NCBI GenBank assembly: GCA_023430845.1
Contig: JAEYYJ010000018.1
Span: 1-10,029 of the forward strand
Direction: 5' to 3'
DNA length: 10,029 nt
Source of the DNA: Pseudomonadota bacterium
Lineage (GTDB): Bacteria; Pseudomonadota; Alphaproteobacteria; Rhizobiales; Hyphomicrobiaceae
Numbering within the stretch: the first letter of the stretch is position 1; each line of letters starts with the position of its first letter. Positions 1 to 7,050 of the stretch are shown one piece after another. The notes beneath the pieces are model-generated. The model was given only the letters and a program-made list of their open reading frames with translations. It was not told the origin of the DNA and searched no databases. The position numbers were made by a program, and so were the translations under genes.

Positions 1-276
1 CACGTCGGTAAGCCGGCCACGTTCGGCATCCGCCCCGAGGATCTGCGGCTCGCAGATGGTTCCGAGCCGCAGCATCAGACATTCGAGGCTGTTGTCGAAG
101 TCGCCGAACAGCTCGGATCGGAGATCCTGCTCGACGTAACGTGCGGACCGAGCAGCATGGTCGCGAGCGTCGATCCGACGGTGCGCGTGAAGCCCGGAGA
201 GAAGATCCGCCTCGCCTTCAATCCAACGCGCGCGCACTTCTTCGACGGAAGCTCGGAGATGGCGGTGAGGGGGTGA
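1..276 (+). CDS. ABC transporter ATP-binding protein, C-terminal end (MalK/UgpC-type), partial
   Basis: The first 91 codons are open in frame 1 and end at TGA 274-276; the start lies outside the window. Near the beginning the protein reads FGIRPEDLRL. This GIRPE(D/H) signature begins the C-terminal TOBE/OB-fold region of CUT1-type sugar and glycerol-phosphate ABC ATPases such as MalK, UgpC and MsmK. The rest alternates short beta strands (EVAEQLGSEILLDV, then VKPGEKIRLAFNPTRAHFFD), which fits the second half of that regulatory domain. The Walker motifs and signature lie upstream and cannot be checked. The protein would energise import on the cytoplasmic face of a permease. The substrate cannot be told from this piece. 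The family call is confident; the subfamily is not. Confidence 0.85.
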   Translation, partial: HVGKPATFGIRPEDLRLADGSEPQHQTFEAVVEVAEQLGSEILLDVTCGPSSMVASVDPTVRVKPGEKIRLAFNPTRAHFFDGSSEMAVRG

Positions 277-281
277 GTGTT

Positions 282-322
282 CTTCTCCCTCTCCCCGTAA
301 GCACGGGGAGAGGGGAAAGAAG
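282..322. terminator. Bidirectional terminator / dispersed palindrome between convergent genes
   Basis: A perfect 12-bp inverted repeat, CCCTCTCCCCGT (287-298) and its complement (303-314), encloses the loop AAGC. It can be extended by CTTCT/AGAAG arms at 282-286 and 318-322 with a small internal bulge. It lies between the ABC ATPase stop (276) and the stop of the flavin-reductase-like gene on the other strand (336), the place for a shared terminator. There is no long T-run. The CCCTCTCCCCG core resembles a palindrome that recurs between genes in many Rhizobiales genomes, so it may be a dispersed repeat used as a terminator. Confidence 0.7.
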
Positions 323-335
323 AGGCCTATCCGCC

Positions 336-998
336 CTACCTGTACTTTCCATCGAATTCTGGCAGACGGCCGGTGAGCTTTCCCTCGGCGTCCACCTCGG
401 GGCGGTTCATGGAGAACGTCGTCTCAGGCGTGACGACCGCGTATTCCATGTAGCCCATGCGGCCGAGCGGGCGCATCTCCGACGTGTTGACGATGCCGTC
501 CTTCACGAAGCGGTCGTCGATGTGAATGCCGACGACGTAACCCACGACCATGCTGAAGCCGCCCTTCTGCGGCGCGATCGCCGGCAGCTCGATGACCTGA
601 TGAAGCTTGCATTCGAAAACGGCGGCAGCTTCCTTCACGTAGGGCGCCTTCACCAGCTTGCCGCGCACGCCCGTGAGGCCCGAGAGCGGGAACTCGTCGA
701 CATTGGGCGGTACGGCGGCGGAGGACATGTTCATGTGCTCGCGCAGATCCCATGTCGACATGGAGCAGGTGAACTCGCCGTTCTCCTGCACGTTGCGGAG
801 CGAGTCCTTGATGCCGCCCGAGCCGAACACGACGTAGTGCGGCCGATCGCCAACGGCATTGAAGAAGCTGTACGGTGCAAGGTTCGCAATGCCGTCATTG
901 CTGACCGTGCCGATCCAGCCGATCGGGCGCGGCGCCATCAGCGCCTTGAAGGGGTCGTGCTTGAGGCCGTGCTTATTCTCGATGGCGTCATAGAACAT
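336..998 (-). CDS. Flavin reductase-like, FMN-binding protein (DIM6/NTAB family)
   Basis: The 220-residue protein has the split-barrel flavin-binding signature near its N-terminus: PRPIGWIGTVSNDGIANLAP (about 23-42) followed by YSFFNAV (43-49). The block KDSLRNVQENGEF (64-76) and a late RMGYMEY (180-186) are also typical of flavin reductase-like proteins. Family members bind FMN and either supply reduced flavin to partner oxygenases or act as small flavoenzymes in the cytoplasm. The substrate here is unknown. The ATG at 998 is preceded on the minus strand by GGAG (1011-1008) at 9 nt, which supports this start. The gene lies 24 nt downstream of the nitroreductase gene on the same strand, so the two are probably cotranscribed. 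No signal peptide or membrane segment is visible. The family call is firm; the role is open. Confidence 0.9.
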   Translation of the reverse strand: MFYDAIENKHGLKHDPFKALMAPRPIGWIGTVSNDGIANLAPYSFFNAVGDRPHYVVFGSGGIKDSLRNVQENGEFTCSMSTWDLREHMNMSSAAVPPNVDEFPLSGLTGVRGKLVKAPYVKEAAAVFECKLHQVIELPAIAPQKGGFSMVVGYVVGIHIDDRFVKDGIVNTSEMRPLGRMGYMEYAVVTPETTFSMNRPEVDAEGKLTGRLPEFDGKYR

Positions 999-1022
999 TC
1001 GTTTCTTCTCCAGTTCGGCAGG

Positions 1023-1598
1023 TCAGGCCTGCCAGCGCGTGACGATGTCGGCAAGGGCGGGGCGCTCGCGATCTTCCTGCGGGGCGCTGTCCGTGCCGAT
1101 ATAGACGAAGCCTGCAATGCGCTCGTTGGCGGCGAGGCCGAGGGCCTTGCTGATCGTATTGTTGAAGCTGTACCACTCGGTGAGCCAGCAGGTGCCATAG
1201 CCGAGCGCGTTCGCCGCAAGACAGAGGTTGAAACTGGCGGCGCCGCACGAGAGGAGCTGCTCGATTTCGGGAGCGCCTGGGTTCGGAACGACCCGCGATA
1301 TGACGGCGACGACGGTGGGTGCGCGCAGGAGACGCGCGCGCTCGGCTTCGAGCCGCACTGCCGACGGCGTGTCCTTTTCCTCGGCCGCGACCGTGCGAGC
1401 CAGCAACTCGCCGAACTTGGCGCGTGCCTCGCCCTCGAAAACGATGAACCGCCAGGGAACCAGCTTCTTGTGGTCGGGAACGCGGGCGGCGCAGGTCAGG
1501 ATCGTGTCGAGTTCGGCCGCGGTCGGGCCTGGAGCGGTCAGCAGTGCGGCCTTGGCCGATCGGCGCTTCAGCAGGAGTTCCAGTGTCGGATTAGTCAT
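1023..1598 (-). CDS. Nitroreductase family protein, YdjA-like
   Basis: The protein has 191 residues and starts MTNPTLELLLKRRSAKA. It is a short nitroreductase of the YdjA type: RRS at 12-14 (FMN phosphate binding), PDHKKLVPWRFIVFEGEAR at 41-59, and a C-terminal GFVYIGT (163-169). E. coli YdjA carries closely similar blocks (RRSAS, APDHKSMQPWHFFVIEGEGR, GFLYLGT) and is about 183 residues long. These cytoplasmic FMN enzymes use NAD(P)H to reduce nitro compounds, quinones or other acceptors; the physiological substrate is generally unknown. The frame stays open far upstream of 1598, but that extension is low-quality sequence antisense to the VWA gene. The ATG at 1598, preceded by GGAAAGAGC, gives the family's N-terminus. 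It is the first gene of a likely two-gene unit with the flavin-reductase-like gene. Confidence 0.92.
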   Translation of the reverse strand: MTNPTLELLLKRRSAKAALLTAPGPTAAELDTILTCAARVPDHKKLVPWRFIVFEGEARAKFGELLARTVAAEEKDTPSAVRLEAERARLLRAPTVVAVISRVVPNPGAPEIEQLLSCGAASFNLCLAANALGYGTCWLTEWYSFNNTISKALGLAANERIAGFVYIGTDSAPQEDRERPALADIVTRWQA

Positions 1599-1692
1599 GC
1601 TCTTTCCATACGGGCGTGCGGATGATGGCGGCGCCGACCAATCGTGATCCAGGCCGGCGCAATCTCGCACATGCATACCACCTTGAGGTACA
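1599..1692. promoter_or_regulatory. Divergent intergenic region, nitroreductase / VWA gene
   Basis: These 94 bases separate two divergently transcribed genes and must hold both leaders and probably both promoters. A GAGG at 1685-1688 lies 4 nt before the ATG at 1693. I see no convincing -35/-10 pair and no inverted repeat long enough to propose an operator. Confidence 0.4.
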
Positions 1693-3756
1693 ATGGCGCG
1701 AACGCGAACCGCCGAGAAGCCCACCCTGATGCATGACAAGACCCGAATGAGGCATCGCTGCGATTTCTGCCGGTCCTGGGGCTGGGCTTCGATCCTGCGA
1801 TCCGTCCTGGCTGCATGTGCCGGCTTTGCGCTGCTGCTCCCAGTGGCAGCCAAGGCGGCCGAGGGGCCGGTTCTTACGGTCGTCATGGACGGCTCGGGCT
1901 CCATGTGGGGCAAGCTCGGAAGCGAGCGGCTTGCGAAGTTCCAGGTCGTCCGCCAGGGGCTGGCCGAGGCTCTGCCGAAGCTGCCGGCGGCGACGCGGGT
2001 AGGCATGCTCGCCTTTGGGCACCGACGGGCGGGCTGCCAGGATGTCGAGGTCCTGCGCGCGCCCGAGACGGGCGAGCACGGAGGCGTCGCCGATCTGCTC
2101 AATGAGTTCAATCCCAAGGGGCGTGGGCCGATAACGGCAGCACTCCAGGGTGCACTCGAGACCATGCCGAAGGACGAGCACGGCACGATCCTCCTCGTGC
2201 ACGATGATCTCGACAACTGCCAGCAGAACCCCTGCGCGCTGATGGAAGGCATCAAGGCGCAGTATCCGCGGCTGGTCATTCACGTGCTGTCGATCGGGCT
2301 CGGTCATGCCGAAGCGCGGCAGATGCAGTGCCTCACTGTTCCGACAAATGGCCAGCACTATCTCGTCACGTCGGGTGCGCAGGTCGTCAATGCCATCGCC
2401 GAGGTGGTCGAGCTTGCGGCGCGTATGCCGCGGCCGGCTTCACCGATGGCGCGCGGGCCTGCGAGCGCGCCGCAAATGCCGATGCCGGATGGTCCTGGTG
2501 TGCAGCTTGTTGCGACGCTCGGTGCCACATTGCCCGCGCCTGATATGCCTGTGCGTTGGCGCGTGGAGCGGCTCGGCAGCGGAGAAGCGCCGGCCGTGCA
2601 GCAGTTCGAGGGCGGCGCCGTTACGCTGCCGCTACCTCGCGGACGGTATGCCGCGACCGCGGAACTGGATCGGCTCTCGACGCGCGATGAGTTCGAAGTG
2701 ACGGATGTGTCATCCACGCGGATGCAGGTTGCGCTTCAGGGTGGCACGCTGAACATCGCGGCGCTGGCCGGCCGAACGAACAAGCCATTGGATGGGACGC
2801 GCTTCATCGTTCGCCCTCTCGCTGCGACAAACGAGGGCAAGCCGGCGCAGGCAGGCGCGGCATCTTCGAGCTGGATTGCCCGCGGGCCGAGGAGCGAGGT
2901 CGCGTTGCCCGCTGGATCATACGAGATCGTGGTCACGCTCGGCGGCATCCGCGCCGTGCAGGAGGCGACAGTGGCCGCGGGGGAGCGGCGGGCTGTCGAC
3001 GTGCGCCTGCCGGTCGGCGAGCTTGAGCTGGCAGCGATCCCTCATGAAGGCAGCAACCGGCTCGAGCAGGCTACCTACGTCATTCAGGAAGATGATCCCG
3101 ACTCGCCGCAAGGACGGCGCGAAGTCGCGCGCTCCGCCGCTGCGCGCCCCGTGTTCACGCTGCCGGCCGGAACCTATCACGTGATTGCCACCCATGGTGC
3201 GGTCGAGGTGCGTGATCGTGTGGCGATCGGCGCCGGTGAGGTGGTGCGCCGCGATCTGCTCCTCAATTCGGCTGAGATCAATCTTGCTTCCGGACTCGTA
3301 TCTCGTCTTGGAAACACGCCCGACGAAGTGCAATGGCGCGTCGTGCCGATCGATCGGCGCGATGCCAAACCCCTTCGCCTGTACGGCGAGAACGCGCACG
3401 TGATGCTGGCGGCGGGCAAATACCGGATCGAAGGTCGGTTCGGGCCCCTGAATGCGGAGGCGAGCCGCGATATCTCGATCGCGGCCGGCGCCCGCGAGAA
3501 TGTGTCCCTCACGCCGGCCGCGGCGCGCGTCCGGCTGCGTCTCGCCACGGAGCCTGGCGAGGCCGTGAGCGATATCTTCTGGAAAGTGCGGCTGCAGAAC
3601 GGGCCCATCGTGTGGAGCTCGACCGAAAACGAGCCTGTAGGCCTGCTGCAGCAGGGCAAGTACGTCATCGAGGTGCAGACCCGACAGGCGCGGCATGAGC
3701 AACTCGCCGAAATCAGGGCTGGTGCCGACCGGGTGCTGATCGTCGGGGAGAACTGA
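1693..3756 (+). CDS. Exported VWA-domain protein with five C-terminal beta-sandwich repeats
   Basis: 687 residues. A positively charged start is followed by a hydrophobic run (about 38-52) and a likely signal-peptidase site at VAAKA-AEGP (about 55-56), so the mature protein should be periplasmic or secreted. A VWA domain spans about 59-243. Its MIDAS metal site is intact: DGSGS (66-70), Thr148 in NPKGRGPIT and Asp171 in LLVHDDLDNC. FGHRRAGC (108-115) and DNCQQNPC (174-181) match a VWA subfamily of exported 'FGHR...C...ETCxxDPC' proteins. Cys115, 176, 181 and 213 could form disulfides. A Pro/Met-rich linker (245-268) leads to five modules of about 80 residues ending in L-x-x-G-x-Y. There is no C-terminal membrane anchor. 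GAGG 4 nt before the ATG supports 1693; ATGs at 1729 and 1747 lack a good ribosome site. No specific function is recognised; metal-dependent protein binding is the family-based inference. Confidence 0.88.
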   Translation: MARTRTAEKPTLMHDKTRMRHRCDFCRSWGWASILRSVLAACAGFALLLPVAAKAAEGPVLTVVMDGSGSMWGKLGSERLAKFQVVRQGLAEALPKLPAATRVGMLAFGHRRAGCQDVEVLRAPETGEHGGVADLLNEFNPKGRGPITAALQGALETMPKDEHGTILLVHDDLDNCQQNPCALMEGIKAQYPRLVIHVLSIGLGHAEARQMQCLTVPTNGQHYLVTSGAQVVNAIAEVVELAARMPRPASPMARGPASAPQMPMPDGPGVQLVATLGATLPAPDMPVRWRVERLGSGEAPAVQQFEGGAVTLPLPRGRYAATAELDRLSTRDEFEVTDVSSTRMQVALQGGTLNIAALAGRTNKPLDGTRFIVRPLAATNEGKPAQAGAASSSWIARGPRSEVALPAGSYEIVVTLGGIRAVQEATVAAGERRAVDVRLPVGELELAAIPHEGSNRLEQATYVIQEDDPDSPQGRREVARSAAARPVFTLPAGTYHVIATHGAVEVRDRVAIGAGEVVRRDLLLNSAEINLASGLVSRLGNTPDEVQWRVVPIDRRDAKPLRLYGENAHVMLAAGKYRIEGRFGPLNAEASRDISIAAGARENVSLTPAAARVRLRLATEPGEAVSDIFWKVRLQNGPIVWSSTENEPVGLLQQGKYVIEVQTRQARHEQLAEIRAGADRVLIVGEN
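2494..3750 (+). repeat. Five diverged protein modules (about 80 residues each) in the VWA protein
   Basis: Approximate modules are residues 268-349, 351-438, 441-524, 526-608 and 609-686. Each opens with an alternating hydrophobic strand (VQLVATL, TLNIAAL, ELELAAI, EINLASG, RVRLRLA). Several then have a W-x-V strand (VRWRV, VQWRV, FWKVR). Each closes with L-x-x-G-x-Y and a strand-loop-strand (LPRGRYAATA, LPAGSYEIVV, LPAGTYHVIA, LAAGKYRIEG, LQQGKYVIEV). The pattern resembles transthyretin-like or carboxypeptidase-regulatory beta sandwiches. Boundaries are by eye. The DNA itself is not repetitive. Confidence 0.7.
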
Positions 3757-3830
3757 GCCCGGCGCGGCATGGTCGCACTGGCCATTCTGGTGCCAAAGTC
3801 ATAGGGCTAAGCGGCGTCGGAGGGCGCAGG

Positions 3831-3847
3831 TCGGGCGATTCGCCCGA
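3831..3847. other. 17-base palindrome between the two module-protein genes
   Basis: TCGGGCGA and TCGCCCGA form perfect 8-base arms around a central T. The palindrome sits 75 bases after the VWA gene stop, and its last base is the A of a possible ATG at 3847. No T-run follows, so it is a poor intrinsic terminator. It could be an operator, an mRNA hairpin that tunes the ratio of the two products, or chance in GC-rich DNA. Confidence 0.4.
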
Positions 3848-3893
3848 TGTGGCCATGCTCATACTTCGTCGGGGCAGCCGGCTCGCATTGCTT

Positions 3894-3899
3894 GGGGAG
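3894..3899 (+). promoter_or_regulatory. Ribosome binding site favouring a GTG start at 3907
   Basis: GGGGAG lies 7 nt before an in-frame GTG at 3907. The upstream ATG at 3847 has no purine-rich site at proper distance; GCAGG ends 16 nt before it. Confidence 0.55.
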
Positions 3900-3906
3900 C
3901 GCATTG

Positions 3907-4905
3907 GTGGTGGACGTGGGCACATGCCGCCGCAACCGAACTGCCGGGTCTTCCGGTGGCCGTTTTCGCGCACGTTCACTTGCGGCCATGGTCGGTGCGG
4001 CCTTGCTTGCGCTCATGCCGGGCGAAGTCTTTTCCCAACAGGTGCAGGATCCCTGGCGACCCGACACACGCAGCGCACCGAATGGTGGCCTCACACTCCC
4101 ACCAAACGTCACGGTCGTGCCGCGATCGGCGCCAACTGGCGGCGCGCAGGAAGTGCAGTTCACCGCCTTTCTGACCGATGATGGACCGCCCATCGATCAG
4201 GGGGTGGTCTGGCACATCTTCCAGGATAGCGAGAAAGACGGTGCGCGCCCCCGTCATCACCGGACGGTGCGCGATGCGAGCCCGGTAATCCGCCTCTCGC
4301 CGGGCCGTTATCTCGTGAACGTCTCGTTCGGGCGTGCCAACCTCACGCGAACGATCGCCGTGGAGAGCGGCGTCGCCCTCAATGAGCGCTTCGTGCTCAA
4401 CGCGGGTGGGCTTCGGGTGAGTGCGCAGCTCGGCGATGGTTCGCCGGCGCCCGAAACGGCCGTCAACTACGACATCTACTCCGGCGAGACCGATCAGCTC
4501 GGCAATCGACAGCGGATCATGAGCGGTGCGCGCCCCGGGCTGATCATGCGGCTGAATGCGGGCATCTTCCACATCGTCAGTCGCTACGGTGATGCCAATG
4601 CCGTCGTCAGCGCCGACGTGACCGTAGAGGCGGGGAAGCTGACCGAGGTCGCCATAACTCATCCGGGGGCCTCGGTGACGTTCAAGCTCGTCACGCGCCC
4701 CGGCGGTGAGGCACAGAGCGGCGCACAGTGGGCGATCCTCGATCCGGACGGTGAAGTCATCAAGGAGAGTGCCGGCGCGCTGCCGACACATGTTCTCGCG
4801 GCCGGCAGCTATGTGGTGACGGCGCGCCATTCCGGCCGCGTGTTCCGCCACGGCTTTACCGTGCAGGCGGGCGAGGCGGCGCAGATCGAAGTCGTGATGA
4901 AATAG
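3907..4905 (+). CDS. Exported protein with three repeats shared with the upstream VWA protein
   Basis: From the GTG at 3907 the product has 332 residues. It begins with an arginine-rich stretch (RRNRTAGSSGGRFRARS), then a hydrophobic run AAMVGAALLALM and a likely cleavage site GEVFS-QQ, so it should be exported. There is no VWA domain. A Pro-rich region is followed by three modules of the same kind as in the upstream protein, each closing with L-x-x-G-x-(Y/F): RLSPGRYLVNV, RLNAGIFHIVS and VLAAGSYVVTA. The last module ends at the C-terminus. The gene is on the same strand 150 nt after the VWA gene and is probably cotranscribed. An ATG at 3847 adds 20 residues but lacks a ribosome site; the ATG at 3988 would drop the positive region of the signal peptide. 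No function is recognised. A periplasmic partner of the VWA protein is inference. Confidence 0.82.
   Translation: MVDVGTCRRNRTAGSSGGRFRARSLAAMVGAALLALMPGEVFSQQVQDPWRPDTRSAPNGGLTLPPNVTVVPRSAPTGGAQEVQFTAFLTDDGPPIDQGVVWHIFQDSEKDGARPRHHRTVRDASPVIRLSPGRYLVNVSFGRANLTRTIAVESGVALNERFVLNAGGLRVSAQLGDGSPAPETAVNYDIYSGETDQLGNRQRIMSGARPGLIMRLNAGIFHIVSRYGDANAVVSADVTVEAGKLTEVAITHPGASVTFKLVTRPGGEAQSGAQWAILDPDGEVIKESAGALPTHVLAAGSYVVTARHSGRVFRHGFTVQAGEAAQIEVVMK
4147..4902 (+). repeat. Three diverged protein modules in the second exported protein
   Basis: The three modules span about 4147-4401, 4405-4656 and 4666-4902. They open with EVQFTAFL, LRVSAQLG and SVTFKLVT and carry VVWHIF, VNYDIY and AQWAIL as the middle strand. 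They close with the L-x-x-G-x-(Y/F) strand and a final V-x-x-G segment. The same order occurs in the five modules of the upstream protein, so the pair carries eight copies in all. Boundaries are approximate. Confidence 0.68.
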
Positions 4906-4932
4906 CGATCGCGAGAGCGCCGAGAATCAGAC

Positions 4933-4963
4933 CGGCGCGGGCATCCCATGATGCACCGCGCCG
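4933..4963 (+). terminator. Hairpin terminator after the two module-protein genes
   Basis: CGGCGCGG (4933-4940) pairs with CCGCGCCG (4956-4963). Inside, GCAT (4941-4944) pairs with ATGC (4951-4954), with one bulged A, giving a 12-bp interrupted stem with a six-base loop. On the plus strand a short T-run (GGTTTTG, 4969-4975) follows a few bases later. It lies 27 bases after the stop at 4905, in the gap before the convergent dctM stop, and may serve both directions though the T-run favours plus. Confidence 0.65.
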
Positions 4964-4992
4964 CTCAGGTTTTGATGAGGAAGCGTCAGCTA

Positions 4993-6420
4993 CTACTTCT
5001 TCTTCTGCACGCCGAAGTCGTCGTCCTCGAGCGACTGCTGGCTCTTTCTCTGCTGCTCGATGATCTTCAGGTGTTGCTCCGACATCGGCTTCGAGCGAGC
5101 GGCTTCGTTCAACTTGTTCGGCAGCCACGTTGCGATTGGCGGAAAGGTCACCAGAAGCGCGATCGCGAGTACCTGAAGCATCATGAACTGGAACATGCCT
5201 TTGTAGATCGTGAGCAGACTCCAGCTATCCGCGACTTGTTTCAAATAGTAGGCGGACATCGCGACAGGCGGCGAGAGAAATGCCGTCTGCAGCACGACCG
5301 CGACCAGGGCACCGAACCAGATCATGTCGATGTTCATGGCCTTCACCACCGGATAGAAGATCGGCAGGAAGACGAGAATGATCGCGGGCCATTCGAAGGG
5401 CCAACCGAGGATGAAGATCAGAACCAGGATGAGGACCAGCATCAACGTCGGCGAAAATTGCAGTGCCAAGAGACTGTCCGTGATCCAGTTCGCTGTTCCG
5501 AGACGCGCGAAAACCGAGCCGAATACGTTCGATGTGACGGCAAGAAGAAGCACCATGCTGGACGTCGCCACTGTACTGAGCAGCGCGCGCTTGAGGCCGG
5601 ATAATGTGAACTTGCCATAGACGAACGCGAGGAACGCTGCGCCTGCGGCGCCGACACCCGACGCTTCCGTCGGGGTCGCCAGACCCGCGAGGATTGAGCC
5701 GAGCGTTGCCGTGATCAGGCCGACCAGAGGAACGATGCCGAGAAAGACCTCCTTGAGGATGTAGCCCGAGGAATGCACGCGCTGTTCGATGGGGACGGGC
5801 GGGCCGAGCTTGGGATTCAAGTTCGCGCGTATCATGAGATAGGCGAGGTAGATGCCAGCGAGCATGAAACCCGGACCGAATGCGGCGGCATAGAGATCCG
5901 CGACGGATACGCCGAGCACGGGCCCCATGACGATCAGCATGACGGAGGGCGGAATCAAAATGCCGAGTGTGCCGCCGGCCGTGATGGCGCCCGCGGAGAG
6001 TTCTGCATCGTAGCCCGTCTTGTTCATGATCGGAGAGGCCATGATGCCGAGCACAGTGACGGCCGCTCCGACGATGCCGGTCGCCATGGCGAAGACGGTC
6101 GAAGTCAGGATCACGACGAGGAACAGTGCCCCCCTCATCCGCGACAGCAGAAGCCGGAAGGCGGTGAACAACCGCTCCATCAGGCCGGCCTGCTCGGTGA
6201 TGAAGCCCATAAGGATGAACAGAGGCACTGCCGCGAGGAGCTCCTCGCGCATCATGCCGATGGTTTGGAAATAGGCGAGGTCGAAGACGGTCGCGCCAAT
6301 GCCGATGTAGCCGAACGTCAAGGCAAGGAACAGGAGCGTGAACGAAATCGGCACGCCGATGAAGATGGCGCCGATCAGCACGCACAGCATGATCAGGCCG
6401 GTAAGGGCTTCGCCGCTCAT
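4993..6420 (-). CDS. dctM: TRAP transporter large permease subunit DctM
   Basis: A 475-residue, very hydrophobic protein with the usual DctM landmarks: VPISFTLLFL (23-32), VPLFILMGFI (65-74), ITAGGTLGILIPPSVMLIVM (146-165), ATPTEASGVG (248-257) and FLSPPVAMSA (381-390). It has about a dozen predicted membrane segments. It forms the transport domain that carries substrate, delivered by DctP, across the inner membrane, driven by an ion gradient (normally Na+). The family is usually about 425-440 residues; this one has an extra hydrophilic, charged tail of about 38 residues (438-475: SEQHLKIIEQQRKSQQSLED, then FGVQKKK). The start ATG overlaps the dctQ stop as ATGA, indicating translational coupling. 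Assignment is secure. The substrate is not shown by this subunit. Confidence 0.96.
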   Translation of the reverse strand: MSGEALTGLIMLCVLIGAIFIGVPISFTLLFLALTFGYIGIGATVFDLAYFQTIGMMREELLAAVPLFILMGFITEQAGLMERLFTAFRLLLSRMRGALFLVVILTSTVFAMATGIVGAAVTVLGIMASPIMNKTGYDAELSAGAITAGGTLGILIPPSVMLIVMGPVLGVSVADLYAAAFGPGFMLAGIYLAYLMIRANLNPKLGPPVPIEQRVHSSGYILKEVFLGIVPLVGLITATLGSILAGLATPTEASGVGAAGAAFLAFVYGKFTLSGLKRALLSTVATSSMVLLLAVTSNVFGSVFARLGTANWITDSLLALQFSPTLMLVLILVLIFILGWPFEWPAIILVFLPIFYPVVKAMNIDMIWFGALVAVVLQTAFLSPPVAMSAYYLKQVADSWSLLTIYKGMFQFMMLQVLAIALLVTFPPIATWLPNKLNEAARSKPMSEQHLKIIEQQRKSQQSLEDDDFGVQKKK

Positions 6421-6968
6421 ACTTCAACCTTCTCTTTTTGCTCGAGTTCGATGCCTGTGCGGGCGGCATACACACTTTTGATGAGCTCGGAGACGCCCTG
6501 GATCATCAGCAGCAGGCAGGCAATCGGGATGACGGCCTTGAACGGCCACAGAATCGGCCGCCACGGCGACTGATCGGACTCCTCTCCGATGTTGAAGGAG
6601 TAGATGGTCTGGTCGATCCCGATGTATCCGAGCATCAGAAGTGCGGGAAAGAAGAAGACGATGTAGGAGACGGCATCGATGATGCCCTTGGTGCGGACCG
6701 AGAACTTCTCCCAGAAGAAATCGGTTCTGACATGCGCCCCCTTATGGAGCGCGTATGCGGCGCCAAGCATGAAGAGCGTGGCGTAGAGCATGTATGAGAC
6801 GTCGTAGGCCCACGTTGTCGGGGAGTGAAAAACGTATCTCGCGACAACCTCTATGACGACGGCTGCAACGAGGGGCAGAGCGAGCAGCGAGATGATGAAG
6901 CCGGTCGCATCGGTAAACCGGTCGATAGCCCGAATGATCGTCAGCAACGATCGCGGTGGTTCAGTCAT
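6417..6968 (-). CDS. dctQ: TRAP transporter small permease subunit DctQ
   Basis: 183 residues with four predicted membrane helices, at roughly 24-43, 57-75, 97-117 and 143-163. It has the small-subunit pattern VVARYVFHSPTTWAYDVSYM (41-60) followed by GAHVRTDFFWEKFS (77-90). DctQ packs against DctM in the inner membrane and contributes to docking of DctP. Length is in the usual 160-200 range. The start at 6968 has an AAGGG ribosome site 7 nt upstream on the minus strand. Its stop overlaps the dctM start by four bases. It follows dctP by 133 nt, in which a stable stem-loop sits. The family call is secure from motif, topology and operon position, although DctQ sequences are poorly conserved. Confidence 0.94.
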   Translation of the reverse strand: MTEPPRSLLTIIRAIDRFTDATGFIISLLALPLVAAVVIEVVARYVFHSPTTWAYDVSYMLYATLFMLGAAYALHKGAHVRTDFFWEKFSVRTKGIIDAVSYIVFFFPALLMLGYIGIDQTIYSFNIGEESDQSPWRPILWPFKAVIPIACLLLMIQGVSELIKSVYAARTGIELEQKEKVEV

Positions 6969-7050
6969 GGGGAGGCCCTTAGCCTGGACACCCGCAATGG
7001 CGTCGGCCTGTGTGAGGTCGGCGTGATCCGCGGGCGGCGCTGTTCACGAA

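Noticed and set aside
141..1625. Open frame of 494 codons on the plus strand across the flavin-reductase-like and nitroreductase genes
   Set aside because: It is antisense to two well-supported family genes, is rich in Arg, Ala, His and Glu as expected of a GC-rich shadow frame, and shows no domain motif.
1591..2358. Minus-strand frames upstream of the nitroreductase, including a 5' extension of its own frame to 2279
   Set aside because: They are antisense to the VWA domain, whose metal-site motifs are unmistakable. The nitroreductase family N-terminus and a ribosome site mark 1598 as the start.
2917..3785. Long minus-strand frames opposite the repeat region of the VWA gene
   Set aside because: The plus-strand frame carries the repeated modules and a signal peptide; the minus frames have Arg/His-rich shadow composition.
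5225..6475. 416-codon minus-strand frame overlapping dctM
   Set aside because: It is a shifted reading of dctM with Arg/His/Ser-rich composition, whereas the dctM frame has all family motifs.
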